Assembly (NCBI GenBank): GCA_019420305.1
Contig: JAHZHL010000030.1
Coordinates: 1 to 50,183 of the forward strand
Reading direction: 5' to 3'
DNA: 50,183 nt
From: Bacillota bacterium
GTDB lineage: Bacteria > Bacillota > Clostridia > Peptostreptococcales > Anaerovoracaceae
Positions within the stretch are counted from its first letter, which is position 1. Every line of letters begins with the position of its first letter. The translations under genes and the position numbers were made by a program. Shown one piece after another: positions 6,568 through 14,808 of the stretch. Under the pieces are notes generated by a model. The model had not been told where the DNA came from. It did no database searches and saw only the letters and a list, made by a program, of their open reading frames with translations.

Positions 6568-8643
6568 TCATTTCAGAAGATGCTCCATGCTCTTTACTCC
6601 AATGGCCAGAGTGGACATATTATGCAGGAAAGCCGATGTTGTCGGCTGGATGACGCCGCTGACGCCAAGGGCGATAAGGCTGGTATTGATCCCCACAATT
6701 TTGCGGTAGTTTCCGCGTATCCGCTCCATCAGGCGCTGGCTCAGGTCTCGGAGCGTCAGGATTCCGTACAGGTCATCGGCGGCAATGGTAATATCGGCGA
6801 TTTCCCTGGCGATTTCCGCTCCGTCACTGATAGCGATTCCCACATCCGCGGCGGAAAGCGCCGGTGAATCGTTGATGCCGTCACCGATCATAATTACAGT
6901 CCTGCCTTCTGCTTTCTCCTTTTCAATGAATCTGGCTTTGTCCTCCGGCAGAACCTCCGAATCATATTCATCCACTCCGATCCTTGACGCCACCGCGGCA
7001 GCCGTCCGTTCGCTGTCCCCGGTCATCATGACGACTTTTTCAAAGCCCATGTCTTTCAGGCCGCGGATTACTTCCGCTGCTTCTTCCCGCAGGGGATCTT
7101 CAATGCAGATGACCGCCTGCAAACGATTTTCTACCGCAAGATATAAATGGGAGCATTCCTCCGGAAGATTGTCGAACCGCTCGCGATGCTCCTCATCGAT
7201 CGCGCAGTTTTCATCTTCAAAGACAAAATGGTAGCTTCCGATTACCACTTTCTTTCCATCCAGCCGTGAGGAAATGCCATGAGCTACGATATACTCCACT
7301 TTGGAGTGCATCTCCTCGTGCTCCAGATTTTTGTCCTTCGCCGCTTTTACGACTGCCTTTGCCATGGAGTGCGGGAAATGCTCTTCCAGACACGCGGCGA
7401 TCCGCAGCATCTCATCGGCGCTTTTTTCGCCGAAAGGAATCACTTCCTTCACCGTTGGTCTGGCTTTGGTCAAAGTTCCGGTCTTATCAAACACAATCGT
7501 CTTCGCGTCCGCCACCGCTTCCAGATATTTGCCTCCTTTTACCGTAATATGGTACATGCTTGCCTCCCGGATCGCCGACAGAACGGAAATCGGCATAGCC
7601 AGCTTCAGAGCGCAGGAAAAATCCACCATCAGAACAGCCAGCGCCTTGGTTGTATTTCTCGTCAAAAGCCATACGAGCCCTGTTCCCAGCAGGGTATAGG
7701 GAACCAGTCTGTCCGCCAGATGCTCCGCTTTACTTTCCAGAGATGACTTCAGCTTTTCCGATTCCTCGATCATGGTTACAATTTTTTCAAAACGGGTCGA
7801 ACCGGAAACCTCTTTGACCTGAATCGTCAGCTCTCCCTCTTCCACGACTGTGCCGGCATAAACATATCCGTCTTCTTCCTTCTTTACAGGAAGCGGTTCT
7901 CCGGTCAGAGATGCCTGGTTCACCATGGCTTCCCCTTCGGTTACCACACCGTCAAAAGGAATGATATTTCCCATGTGAACCCGCACCAAATCGCCGGCTT
8001 TCACCTCGGAAGAGGCAGTCAGCGACTGTTGTCCGCCTTCTACTTTCCATACTTTGTTTACATTCAGCGACATGCACCTTGCCAGATCTCCCACGGATTT
8101 TTTGTGAGTCCATTCTTCCAGAATTTCACCGACTCCCAGCAGAAACATCACAGATCCGGCGGTCTGCAGATTTCCCCGCAGCACCGATACACTGATGGCA
8201 ATGGCGTCCAACACCGGCACCTCCAATTTCCCCGCCGCCAGACATTGAATTCCTTTATACGCGTATCGCAGCGCTCTGCACAGAATATAGACTGCCCGGA
8301 CCGGATAAGGCACGATCCACCTTCTCGCCAGACGCAGCACCACTTTGTTGATCAGTTTTTCCTTATACACCGCGTTCAGCTCTCTGCCGGAATGTTCAAT
8401 CACTGCCGCCGGGACATCAACTTCACTGTAATGAAACGCTTTCAGAGCCCGGATCACGGCAGTTCTGTCTCCGGTAAAACGGATGGCCGCGTCCGCGGTC
8501 TTTTCATAGACTTTCGCGTGTGTCACCTCTTCCAGACGTTCTAAATAATACTGAAGAATATCCGCCTCTTTATACGACATCCTGTCCTGTATCAGATGAA
8601 TACGGATACGCCCTCTGATTTCGTGTTTAATGATAAATTTCAC
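6568..8643 (-). CDS. P1B-type metal ATPase, ferrosome FezB-like
   Basis: A 691-residue P-type ATPase starting at GTG behind GGAGG. In place of a Cys-x-x-Cys metal domain the N-terminus has an Arg-rich motif (HEIRGRIRIHL). Catalytic parts are complete: actuator loop SLTGEP, phosphorylation site DKTGTLT, HP motif (EEHFPHS) and GDGINDSPAL. The transmembrane metal site is SCALKL rather than CPC, SPC or TPC. An Arg-rich N-terminus and a non-CPC site are described for P1B-6 ATPases (FezB) that load iron into ferrosomes. The neighbours, a DUF6110 protein and a Fur-like regulator, support this. Another transition metal cannot be excluded. Confidence 0.85.
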   Translation of the reverse strand: MKFIIKHEIRGRIRIHLIQDRMSYKEADILQYYLERLEEVTHAKVYEKTADAAIRFTGDRTAVIRALKAFHYSEVDVPAAVIEHSGRELNAVYKEKLINKVVLRLARRWIVPYPVRAVYILCRALRYAYKGIQCLAAGKLEVPVLDAIAISVSVLRGNLQTAGSVMFLLGVGEILEEWTHKKSVGDLARCMSLNVNKVWKVEGGQQSLTASSEVKAGDLVRVHMGNIIPFDGVVTEGEAMVNQASLTGEPLPVKKEEDGYVYAGTVVEEGELTIQVKEVSGSTRFEKIVTMIEESEKLKSSLESKAEHLADRLVPYTLLGTGLVWLLTRNTTKALAVLMVDFSCALKLAMPISVLSAIREASMYHITVKGGKYLEAVADAKTIVFDKTGTLTKARPTVKEVIPFGEKSADEMLRIAACLEEHFPHSMAKAVVKAAKDKNLEHEEMHSKVEYIVAHGISSRLDGKKVVIGSYHFVFEDENCAIDEEHRERFDNLPEECSHLYLAVENRLQAVICIEDPLREEAAEVIRGLKDMGFEKVVMMTGDSERTAAAVASRIGVDEYDSEVLPEDKARFIEKEKAEGRTVIMIGDGINDSPALSAADVGIAISDGAEIAREIADITIAADDLYGILTLRDLSQRLMERIRGNYRKIVGINTSLIALGVSGVIQPTTSAFLHNMSTLAIGVKSMEHLLK

Positions 8644-8656
8644 TTGTATCCCTCCA

Positions 8657-8691
8657 ATAAAAAGCGGGGCTGTGTTCCTAGCCAGCCCCGC
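8657..8691 (-). terminator. Hairpin terminator between the DUF6110 and ATPase genes
   Basis: A perfect stem GCGGGGCTG/CAGCCCCGC with a 10-base loop is followed by TTTTTATT, ending 14 bases before the ATPase start. Being inside an operon it may act as an attenuator that lowers ATPase expression relative to the membrane protein upstream. Confidence 0.75.
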
Positions 8692-8711
8692 AGCTTTTCT
8701 ATTTTTTCGTT

Positions 8712-8981
8712 TTATTCTTCTTCGACCGCCGCAGCTTTTTCCGCGTCCCTTTTTTCATTCACCTGTTTTGCCTCCGCAAGGATATCTTCCGCGTTTTCCT
8801 GCACCGTCGTCGCGGTTTTCATAACACAGTCCTTCGCGCGCAGCGCGGCTGCCGTACAGCCTGTATATACCTTTTTCGCGTCCTTGCTGGACAGCACTTT
8901 AATTCCTGCCGTGCCGAACGCAACCCCCGCGGCGAACAGTCCGCCTTTCTTCAAATTCTCTTTCTTCAAAATATCCCACAT
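8712..8981 (-). CDS. DUF6110 small membrane protein, FezA-like
   Basis: An 89-residue protein. The start is placed at 8981 (MWDILKKENL) because GGAGGT sits 8 bases upstream; the five-residue longer form would begin inside that site. A Gly-rich hydrophobic segment with a G-x-x-x-G motif (GGLFAAGVAFGTAG) is followed by KVLSSKDAKKVY, typical of DUF6110, and an Ala/Glu/Lys-rich C-terminal helix. In ferrosome clusters a small membrane protein of this type sits beside the P1B-6 ATPase. I infer a membrane-associated or ferrosome-associated role. Confidence 0.75.
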   Translation of the reverse strand: MWDILKKENLKKGGLFAAGVAFGTAGIKVLSSKDAKKVYTGCTAAALRAKDCVMKTATTVQENAEDILAEAKQVNEKRDAEKAAAVEEE

Positions 8982-9031
8982 ACTATCTACCTCCATTACT
9001 TTAGACTCCGTTCATTTGAAGCATTATCCCT

Positions 9032-9094
9032 ATTATAACGAGCCTGCCGCGCAAAAATACAATTTTTTTGTTTTGTTGATAAACTTTATCAACA
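9032..9094 (-). promoter_or_regulatory. Promoter with perfect 10-1-10 palindromic operator before the DUF6110 gene
   Basis: TGTTGATAAA-C-TTTATCAACA (9074-9094) is an exact inverted repeat of the size and AT-richness of Fur-family operators. A TATAAT (-10, 9032-9037) lies downstream on the minus strand. Binding at the palindrome would block the -35 area. It lies between the Fur-like gene and the DUF6110 gene, so the latter two genes can be controlled apart from the regulator. Confidence 0.65.
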
Positions 9095-9098
9095 TATA

Positions 9099-9521
9099 TC
9101 AATACACCCCTTTTTTCCCTCTTCCCTTCATTTTTACAGTGATACAGCTGACATCCTGATCCTCCAGATAGCCATATATCCGCAGTCCTGCCCGCAGCAC
9201 CATATTCAGATTCTTTTCAGACAAATATCGGGTCGTATGATCGTTAAGCACAACAACGTAGCCTTTTTTCCCTTCATTATGCTCCGTTTCTGCCACCCGG
9301 TACATATTCTTTCGATCAATAGCTCCGATTTCCTCTAAAATATTCACCATACGATAAACCGTCGCTGTACCGATGCCCGGATCACGCTCTGCCGCCTTGT
9401 AATAAATTTCTTTACAGCTGGAACACTCGCTTTCCAGTATAATATCCAGCAGCTCTTGCCGCTGCTTCGTAATACGGTATCCGTGTTCTCTCAGTTTTTT
9501 TACGATCTGTTCCTTTCTCAT
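9099..9521 (-). CDS. Fur-family-like transcriptional regulator, FezX-like
   Basis: A 140-residue protein. Residues 1-80 are a Fur-type winged helix (GYRITKQRQELLDIIL, GIGTATVYRMVNILEEIG). The C-terminal dimerisation half is divergent: it lacks the usual His-rich and Cys-x-x-Cys metal sites, with only a CSSC pair near residues 33-36. Such degenerate Fur homologues head ferrosome operons, where the regulator represses its own cluster. It is the first gene of the leftward metal locus and has its own consensus promoter. Confidence 0.8.
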   Translation of the reverse strand: MRKEQIVKKLREHGYRITKQRQELLDIILESECSSCKEIYYKAAERDPGIGTATVYRMVNILEEIGAIDRKNMYRVAETEHNEGKKGYVVVLNDHTTRYLSEKNLNMVLRAGLRIYGYLEDQDVSCITVKMKGRGKKGVY

Positions 9522-9534
9522 TTTGATCTCTTTC

Positions 9535-9560
9535 GCGGCATAAATGTCGGTTTATGCCGC
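9535..9560 (-). promoter_or_regulatory. 5' UTR hairpin directly before the Fur-like gene
   Basis: A perfect 10-bp stem, GCGGCATAAA/TTTATGCCGC with a 6-base loop, ends 13 bases before the ATG. It leaves the weak GAAAGAG site just outside the stem, so it could affect translation. Read rightward it is followed by TTTTTA and could also stop plus-strand transcripts. Confidence 0.5.
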
Positions 9561-9605
9561 TTTTTACCCTTCCGATCCTGTTTTTCAAATGGACCCTGGT
9601 TGAGA

Positions 9606-9646
9606 TTAGTATACACTAACCAAAGTTAGCCGTCAATAACTTAGTT
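9606..9646 (-). promoter_or_regulatory. Sigma-A promoter of the Fur-like gene with overlapping operators
   Basis: Leftward TTGACG-N17-TATACT (9636 to 9608). Three overlapping inverted repeats cover it: TTAGTATACACTAA (9606-9619), CTAAC-CAAA-GTTAG (9616-9629) and AACT-T-AGTT (9638-9646). The TTAG/CTAA half-sites resemble operators of DtxR or Fur-family regulators, and both kinds are encoded next to it. Confidence 0.65.
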
Positions 9647-9675
9647 GACTTTTTTTCTCAATTTTCCCTGTTCTG

Positions 9676-9735
9676 TTGGTTCTTTCCTTTAAATATGATA
9701 TACTTGCCCCGTAAGTGAGTTCGTTTAAACTAACT
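9676..9735 (+). promoter_or_regulatory. Promoter and palindromic operator of the DtxR-family gene
   Basis: TTGGTT-N17-TATACT (9676-9704) is followed just past the expected start site by an 18-bp near-perfect palindrome AGTTCGTTTAAACTAACT (9718-9735). This placement suits autorepression by the metal-bound regulator. Confidence 0.6.
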
Positions 9736-9757
9736 ATTCGATAAGAGGTGAAAAAAC

Positions 9758-10120
9758 ATGCATTCAAATGAATCAGCAGAAAACTATCTGGAAGCAATCC
9801 TGGTACTCAGTCAGACGCTGCCTGTTGTACGTTCTGTCGACGTGGCCGAAAAGCTGAGTTTTCGAAAGTCAAGTGTCAGTGTTGCCATGAAAAACCTTCG
9901 GGAGAAGAAACAGATCACTATGTCGCCGGAAGGCTATATCCAACTTACAGCCTCCGGTCGGGCGATTGCGGAAATGATCTACGAACGCCATCGTCTGATC
10001 TCCTCCTGGCTGAAAAATCTGGGCGTAGATGAAAAGGTCGCCGCCGAGGACGCCTGCCGCATTGAACATGTAATCAGCAAAGAAAGTTTTGAGGCAATAA
10101 AAAGGAATGTTCTTCTTTAA
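9758..10120 (+). CDS. DtxR/MntR-family metal-dependent regulator
   Basis: A 120-residue protein with the DtxR-family arrangement: winged helix (NYLEAILVLSQ, VRSVDVAEKLSFRKSSVSVAMKNL) and the dimerisation/metal region with ERHRLISSWLKNLGVD and EDACRIEHVIS. It contains the expected Glu, His and Cys ligands. It lacks the SH3-like third domain, as in MntR, and is slightly shorter than MntR. It is divergent from the ferrosome-like cluster and probably senses Mn or Fe. Its own operator and the promoter across the gap are the likely targets. Confidence 0.85.
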   Translation: MHSNESAENYLEAILVLSQTLPVVRSVDVAEKLSFRKSSVSVAMKNLREKKQITMSPEGYIQLTASGRAIAEMIYERHRLISSWLKNLGVDEKVAAEDACRIEHVISKESFEAIKRNVLL

Positions 10121-10224
10121 GTTCCGCATTCTCCGCATTTTTTTCCAAAAGAACATCCGCTTCCTTTGCAAGCCGTAAATATCCGCAAAGGATAAACTTT
10201 TCTCAAGGAATCTGTCCCTTTCGA

Positions 10225-10304
10225 TTGCATTTCTTCCTCTATTATGATACTATTCTACTATATCATCGCTTTATCCCAATAACGTATTGTTGTTGGGATA
10301 AAGC
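10225..10304 (+). promoter_or_regulatory. Promoter and 5' UTR hairpin of the amino-acid importer
   Basis: TTGCAT-N17-TACTAT (10225-10253). The transcript would begin almost at a perfect 12-bp stem, GCTTTATCCCAA/TTGGGATAAAGC (10268-10304, 13-base loop). There is no T-run after it, so it is more likely an mRNA-stabilising or regulatory hairpin than a terminator. Confidence 0.55.
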
Positions 10305-10342
10305 TTGTTCAATCTTATTTATTATGCTATGGAGGAAACAAC

Positions 10343-11188
10343 ATGAAAAAGAAACTGTTGGTACTGACAACGGTACTGGTGCTCGTTGTCAGCGCGTTTG
10401 CCCTGACCGGCTGCGGAGGCAGCAGCGACAGCGGCGACGCTTCGGAAGACACATCCTGGACGTATGTAGAAGACAAGGGTGAACTGGTAGTCGGCCTGGA
10501 CGACACTTTCGCGCCAATGGGATTCCGCGATGAAGACGGCAATCTGGTTGGGTTTGACATTGACCTTGCCACCGCGGTTGGCGAAGAACTGGGCGTAAGC
10601 GTAAAATTCCAGCCCATCAACTGGGATTCCAAGTACATGGAACTGGAATCCAAAAATATCGACTGCATCTGGAACGGAATGTCCATCACTTCCGAAACAC
10701 AGAAAAAGCTGACCCTTTCCAACAAATATCTGAACAACAAAATTATCATCATGACCTTAAAGGATGATGTGAAGGTGGAAAAAGCAGAAGATCTGGCCAA
10801 TTACAACATCGCTACCCAGGTGGATTCTTCCGCTCTGAACATGCTGACAAAAAACGAAGCCTACGATTCCTACAAGGATAATATCAGCGAATATAAAACT
10901 TACGATCAGGCAATCATGGATATGCAGACCGGAAGAATGGACTGCATGGTCGTGGATCAGGTGCTGGGAGAATACAAGAATTCCCAGATGGAAGAAAAAA
11001 TGACGGTCTGCGATTTTGACTTCGGCGATGACTTTTACGCGGTAGGCTTCCGCAAAGGCGAAGAAGCGCTGGCTTCCAAAGTAAACGACGCCATCAAGGC
11101 AACCATTGACAACGGCAAGGCGGAAGAAATCAGCAACAAATGGTTCGGAAAAAATATTGTAATCTTTGAACCGATTGACGAAGAATAA
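10343..11188 (+). CDS. Polar amino-acid ABC transporter, substrate-binding lipoprotein
   Basis: A 281-residue family-3 solute-binding protein. The signal peptide ends in a lipobox (FALTGC, lipidated Cys near residue 24), followed by a Gly/Ser/Asp linker. The domain has the family pattern: GELVVGLDDTFAPMGF, GNLVGFDIDLATAVGEELG and the hinge region near SALNML. It is anchored outside the membrane and passes a polar or charged amino acid to the permease encoded next. The exact ligand cannot be read from the sequence. Confidence 0.92.
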   Translation: MKKKLLVLTTVLVLVVSAFALTGCGGSSDSGDASEDTSWTYVEDKGELVVGLDDTFAPMGFRDEDGNLVGFDIDLATAVGEELGVSVKFQPINWDSKYMELESKNIDCIWNGMSITSETQKKLTLSNKYLNNKIIIMTLKDDVKVEKAEDLANYNIATQVDSSALNMLTKNEAYDSYKDNISEYKTYDQAIMDMQTGRMDCMVVDQVLGEYKNSQMEEKMTVCDFDFGDDFYAVGFRKGEEALASKVNDAIKATIDNGKAEEISNKWFGKNIVIFEPIDEE

Positions 11189-11212
11189 TAACTTTCTGGA
11201 GGAGTCCTTTTT

Positions 11213-11905
11213 ATGAGTGATTTTATTGCAAATCTTCAGGAGAACCTCGCTTATGCCGGGGTCCTGATGCCGACGCTTCTTACAGGAGCATGGTATACGG
11301 TAAAACTGTTCGTGGTGACTCTGATCCTGTCGATTCCCCTGGGGCTTCCTTTCGCTCTGGGTGGAAACTGCAGGTTTCGGATCCTTCGGTTTCTCTGTAA
11401 AACTTACATATGGATCTTCAGAGGGACTCCTCTGCTGCTGCAGCTGTTCTTCTTTTACTTCTTTATTCCGATTGCGTTCGGGATCCGCTTTTCCGCATTT
11501 ACGACGGCGACCATCACTTTTGTTCTGAATTACGCCGCCTATTTCGCGGAAATTTACCGCGGGGGAATCAACAGCATCGACAAAGGGCAGTATGAAGCGG
11601 CTCATTCTCTGGGGCTTTCCCGCAGCCAGACAACATTCGGGATCATTCTGCCTCAGACCATGAAAGCGGTGCTGCCGCCTGTATCCAATGAAGCGATTGT
11701 TCTCATCAAGGATACGGCTCTGGTTTCCGTTATGGGCGTCGGTGAACTGATGAAGGCTGCTAATTCCGCGGTCAACCGTGACGTTAATTCCACCGCTTAT
11801 CTGATCGCGGCGATCATTTATCTGATTTTTACGTTCCTTCTGACGCTGCTTTCCAGCTATCTGGAACGGCGGTTCTCAAAATACGACGCAAAGGAGGAAT
11901 GGTAA
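11213..11905 (+). CDS. Polar amino-acid ABC transporter, permease
   Basis: A 230-residue inner-membrane permease of the HisM/GlnP type with about five membrane segments. It has the hallmark pairs FRGTPLLLQLFF near the start and the EAA loop (QYEAAHSLGLSRSQTTFGIILPQ) that docks on the ATPase. GGAG lies before the ATG. A single permease gene suggests a homodimer. It is 24 bases after the binding protein and one base before the ATPase gene. Confidence 0.93.
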   Translation: MSDFIANLQENLAYAGVLMPTLLTGAWYTVKLFVVTLILSIPLGLPFALGGNCRFRILRFLCKTYIWIFRGTPLLLQLFFFYFFIPIAFGIRFSAFTTATITFVLNYAAYFAEIYRGGINSIDKGQYEAAHSLGLSRSQTTFGIILPQTMKAVLPPVSNEAIVLIKDTALVSVMGVGELMKAANSAVNRDVNSTAYLIAAIIYLIFTFLLTLLSSYLERRFSKYDAKEEW

Positions 11906-11906
11906 T

Positions 11907-12671
11907 ATGGAACCGATTCTGAAAATGGAGCAGATTGTAAAGGACTTTTCAAACTGCAGGGCTCTGGATCATGTAAACTTTTCCATGAATAAAGGAGAAA
12001 CCGTTGCGATTATCGGACCTTCCGGCTCGGGAAAAAGCACGCTGCTGCGATGTGTCAACTGCCTGAACCGAATTACCTCCGGCAAAATCACACTGAACGG
12101 GAAAACCTTTGTGGATACGCCGCAAGGCGGAAAAGCGCAGTATCTCTCCGACAAAGAGCTGCGCATCCTTTGCGCGGAAACGGGAATGGTCTTTCAGCAT
12201 TTTAATCTGTTCCCCCACATGACCTGCCTGAAAAACATCTGCTACGCGCCCATCAAGGTGAAAAAGGAGTCCAAAGAATCGGCAGAAGCCCGCGGCCGCG
12301 AGCTTTTGAAGCTGGTCGGTCTGGAGTCAAAGGCCGATGTCTATACGGCGCAGCTGTCCGGCGGGCAGAAACAGCGGATTGCCATCGCAAGGGGCCTTGC
12401 CATGAATCCGCAGATCATGCTCTTTGACGAACCCACCTCCGCTCTTGACCCGGAAATTACCGGTGAAGTGCTCAGCGTTATGAAAAAGCTGTCCGATGAC
12501 CATATCACCATGGTAGTCGTTACCCACGAAATGGGGTTTGCCCGGGAAGTAGCGGATCGGGTCATTTTCATGGATAAGGGAAAAATCGTAGAAGAAGGGA
12601 CTCCGGAAGAAATCTTCCAGAACCCGAAAAGCGAACGTTTAAAAGAATTTCTCAGTTCTATGCTGAAATAA
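11907..12671 (+). CDS. Polar amino-acid ABC transporter, ATP-binding protein
   Basis: A 254-residue GlnQ/HisP-type ATPase with Walker A GPSGSGKSTLL, Q-loop (VFQHFNLFPHMT), signature LSGGQKQRIAIARGLA, Walker B IMLFDEPTSALD and switch His (VTHEMGFA). It completes the three-gene importer and is followed by a strong terminator. Confidence 0.95.
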   Translation: MEPILKMEQIVKDFSNCRALDHVNFSMNKGETVAIIGPSGSGKSTLLRCVNCLNRITSGKITLNGKTFVDTPQGGKAQYLSDKELRILCAETGMVFQHFNLFPHMTCLKNICYAPIKVKKESKESAEARGRELLKLVGLESKADVYTAQLSGGQKQRIAIARGLAMNPQIMLFDEPTSALDPEITGEVLSVMKKLSDDHITMVVVTHEMGFAREVADRVIFMDKGKIVEEGTPEEIFQNPKSERLKEFLSSMLK

Positions 12672-12679
12672 GATGCAAG

Positions 12680-12719
12680 AAAAAACCGGTGTTCCTATAT
12701 GGGAAGTACCGGTTTTTTT
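12680..12719 (+). terminator. Terminator of the amino-acid importer operon
   Basis: AAAAACCGGT pairs with ACCGGTTTTT around a 17-base loop containing a second short stem (TTCC/GGAA), and the right arm runs on into a T-tract. The A-rich left arm makes it usable in both directions. Confidence 0.9.
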
Positions 12720-13010
12720 CATGTCTCCTGCTCTTATCTGCATGATCATGCGGCGCGCGCAGACGTAGGCGGGCCTTTGCCAGTCCAAAATGTGTACAGC
12801 TTATTTTATATAGAATATATTGTACACATGCATACACCTCACAACAGCCATAACCTTCCAGAAACACGGATGTTTATCCACATCTATGTATAAATAGCAC
12901 AAATTCGACTTATTTCTACATATTTCGAGCAGGGTGTGGAAGAAAAAAGCAACCAGCTGACCTTGTGTAGGTGTACAAAGCTTTCAAATTTGCTGATTTG
13001 TACACAAGTG
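12720..13010. repeat. Gene-free AT-rich spacer with TGTACA palindromes
   Basis: No supported gene. Two inverted-repeat pairs share a TGTACA core: ATGTGTACA/TGTACACAT (12790-12829, 22-base spacer) and GTGTACAAA/TTTGTACAC (12971-13005, 17-base spacer). They may be operators for an unidentified regulator, or remnants at the edge of the AT-rich island. Confidence 0.45.
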
Positions 13011-13055
13011 AAAAAAGAAGACCACAAGCGATTGTTCATTTGTAGTCTTCTTTTT
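13011..13055 (-). terminator. Terminator after the secreted lectin-like gene
   Basis: AAGAAGACCACAA and TTTGTAGTCTTCTT form a long stem with one mismatch, flanked by A and T runs, so it can act on both strands. It lies eight bases past the leftward gene. Confidence 0.8.
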
Positions 13056-13062
13056 CTCAAAA

Positions 13063-14808
13063 TTATTTCAATTTATAATTGGTAGCAGTATATACTGACA
13101 TCTTTTGGTTTTTAGAATCTAAAGCTTTCCACGAATGAGTTGTCTTTTTCACCGTGTTTTTGTTATCGGTATTTGCTTCTAAAAAAGTTACACCTTTTTT
13201 TCCAACTTGATATACAATTGCAGAATGAGATCCGCCCTTTCTCGCTCTTCTCATCTGGACAAAATCTCCGCTCCTGGCACTTCGGAACAATTTTTTTGCT
13301 TCTGCACTTGATTTCAAATTGCTGTCTGTTGCGATACATTTCATACCTTTTGTTGAATTTAACTTATGATTGTTTGGCTTCGATTTCGTGGAGCCCGGAG
13401 TTACTTTAAAGCAAAGATAGAATACATTTTTAGCATATCCTTTACATTGTTCATTTGCATGCGTTCCCCTGAATTTTTTTCCAACCTTCATAACGGTCTT
13501 ACGGTCATAAGTTAACTTTCCGCTTGCAATATCATCAAGTCTATTTTTTACAGAGTTAGTCTTTGTCGTTACCTTTTTACTTGTTCTATTAAACACCCAC
13601 TGCTGAGCTTTCGAACCATTATAACTGTACATCCATACATTTGTTCCATTTTTGCTTTTACCGTCTTTCGCATCAATGTAAGTTCCCAGCTTTGACTGTA
13701 TATAGAATGTGTTCTTATTTATGTAGTGCAGTCTCCATAATTGAGCGGAATTTCCCGAATACGTATACTGCTGTAAATTAGTTTTACTCTTTTTACTTTT
13801 TCCAGTTACATCTAAGGATTTTCCGGAGTTACAATTGATGATTTTATAATATCCATTCGAGATATAAGTAATCTGGAATTTTTGATTATTATTGCCGCTG
13901 CCAGCCCATAACTGCACATTTGCTCTATTCCTCTTTGATTTCGACTTTACATCCAAAAGCTGCTTTGTATTTAACTTGCTTCCTATCGTATATAAGCCAT
14001 TTGCAAGTGGTTTGGTGTATTTACTTTGGTTAACAGTAATATATTGTAAATCATCTCCACATTTTACTGTGATCGTACCTTTTCTGGCACTCCCAAAATT
14101 TTCGGCTACTTTAAAACTTAATTTTCCATTTCGATAGCTATAGGAACCAATCCACCCCGCATTATCTTTTACAGAAGGTGCATTTGACGCTTTCACATTC
14201 ATAGAGCAGGTATTCGTCCTGCAGTTTACATTTTTTGTTTTTGTGGGAATAAAAATGACTCCACTTTCTTTTTTCAGCTTCCATTTCTGCGCATTGGAAC
14301 CATTAAATTTATAAGTCCATATGTTCGTTCCATTTTTGCTATAGCCCATTTCACAATCCAGATAGGTTCCCAATCTTGACTGTATATAAACATAACCATT
14401 TCCCGCATTTATAAATTTCCACTGCTGAGCCGCGTTATTATTACTGGCATACTGTTGGACATTAGTTTTTATAGCTGTGCTGGCACCTGTAACATCCAGC
14501 ATTTTTCCTGAATGAAACGCCTGAATTGTATAGTAGCCATTGCTGAGTTTTTTGATGTAAAATCGCTGTTGTCCCGCATCATGATTTTCCCACAATTGGA
14601 CATTCGCTCTGTTATTCAGACTAGCTGACTTTATATCCAGCACCTGTTTTTCATTTAGTGCCGTTGCTATCTGGTAGTAACCATTCGCAACCGTGGCTTC
14701 CTTAACCGTTTCTCCGGCATACGCTTTTATAAAGCCTACATTTCCCACAATTAGGAACGCGATTAAAAAACAGCTGATTAAGCGGAACAAAGTTTTCTTT
14801 CTATACAT
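13063..14808 (-). CDS. Secreted ricin-lectin/BACON protein with C-terminal papain-like domain
   Basis: A 581-residue exported protein. The start is set at 14808 (MYRKKTLFRL), behind AAAGGAGG. Signal peptide 1-31 (cut after AYA). Residues about 40-178 and 265-407 are two ricin-type beta-trefoil lectins with QxW repeats (NVQLW, AQQWKF, AQKWKL). Residues 183-262 look like a BACON/Ig-like domain (FGSARKGTITVKCGDD). Residues 430-580 resemble a CHAP/NlpC-like Cys-peptidase fold with possible catalytic Cys455 (NEQCKGYAKNVF), His528 (GGSHSAIV) and Asn546 (LEANTD). The domain set suggests glycan binding plus peptide or amide hydrolysis outside the cell. Low GC sets it apart from neighbours. Target and activity are unknown. 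Confidence 0.7.
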   Translation of the reverse strand: MYRKKTLFRLISCFLIAFLIVGNVGFIKAYAGETVKEATVANGYYQIATALNEKQVLDIKSASLNNRANVQLWENHDAGQQRFYIKKLSNGYYTIQAFHSGKMLDVTGASTAIKTNVQQYASNNNAAQQWKFINAGNGYVYIQSRLGTYLDCEMGYSKNGTNIWTYKFNGSNAQKWKLKKESGVIFIPTKTKNVNCRTNTCSMNVKASNAPSVKDNAGWIGSYSYRNGKLSFKVAENFGSARKGTITVKCGDDLQYITVNQSKYTKPLANGLYTIGSKLNTKQLLDVKSKSKRNRANVQLWAGSGNNNQKFQITYISNGYYKIINCNSGKSLDVTGKSKKSKTNLQQYTYSGNSAQLWRLHYINKNTFYIQSKLGTYIDAKDGKSKNGTNVWMYSYNGSKAQQWVFNRTSKKVTTKTNSVKNRLDDIASGKLTYDRKTVMKVGKKFRGTHANEQCKGYAKNVFYLCFKVTPGSTKSKPNNHKLNSTKGMKCIATDSNLKSSAEAKKLFRSARSGDFVQMRRARKGGSHSAIVYQVGKKGVTFLEANTDNKNTVKKTTHSWKALDSKNQKMSVYTATNYKLK

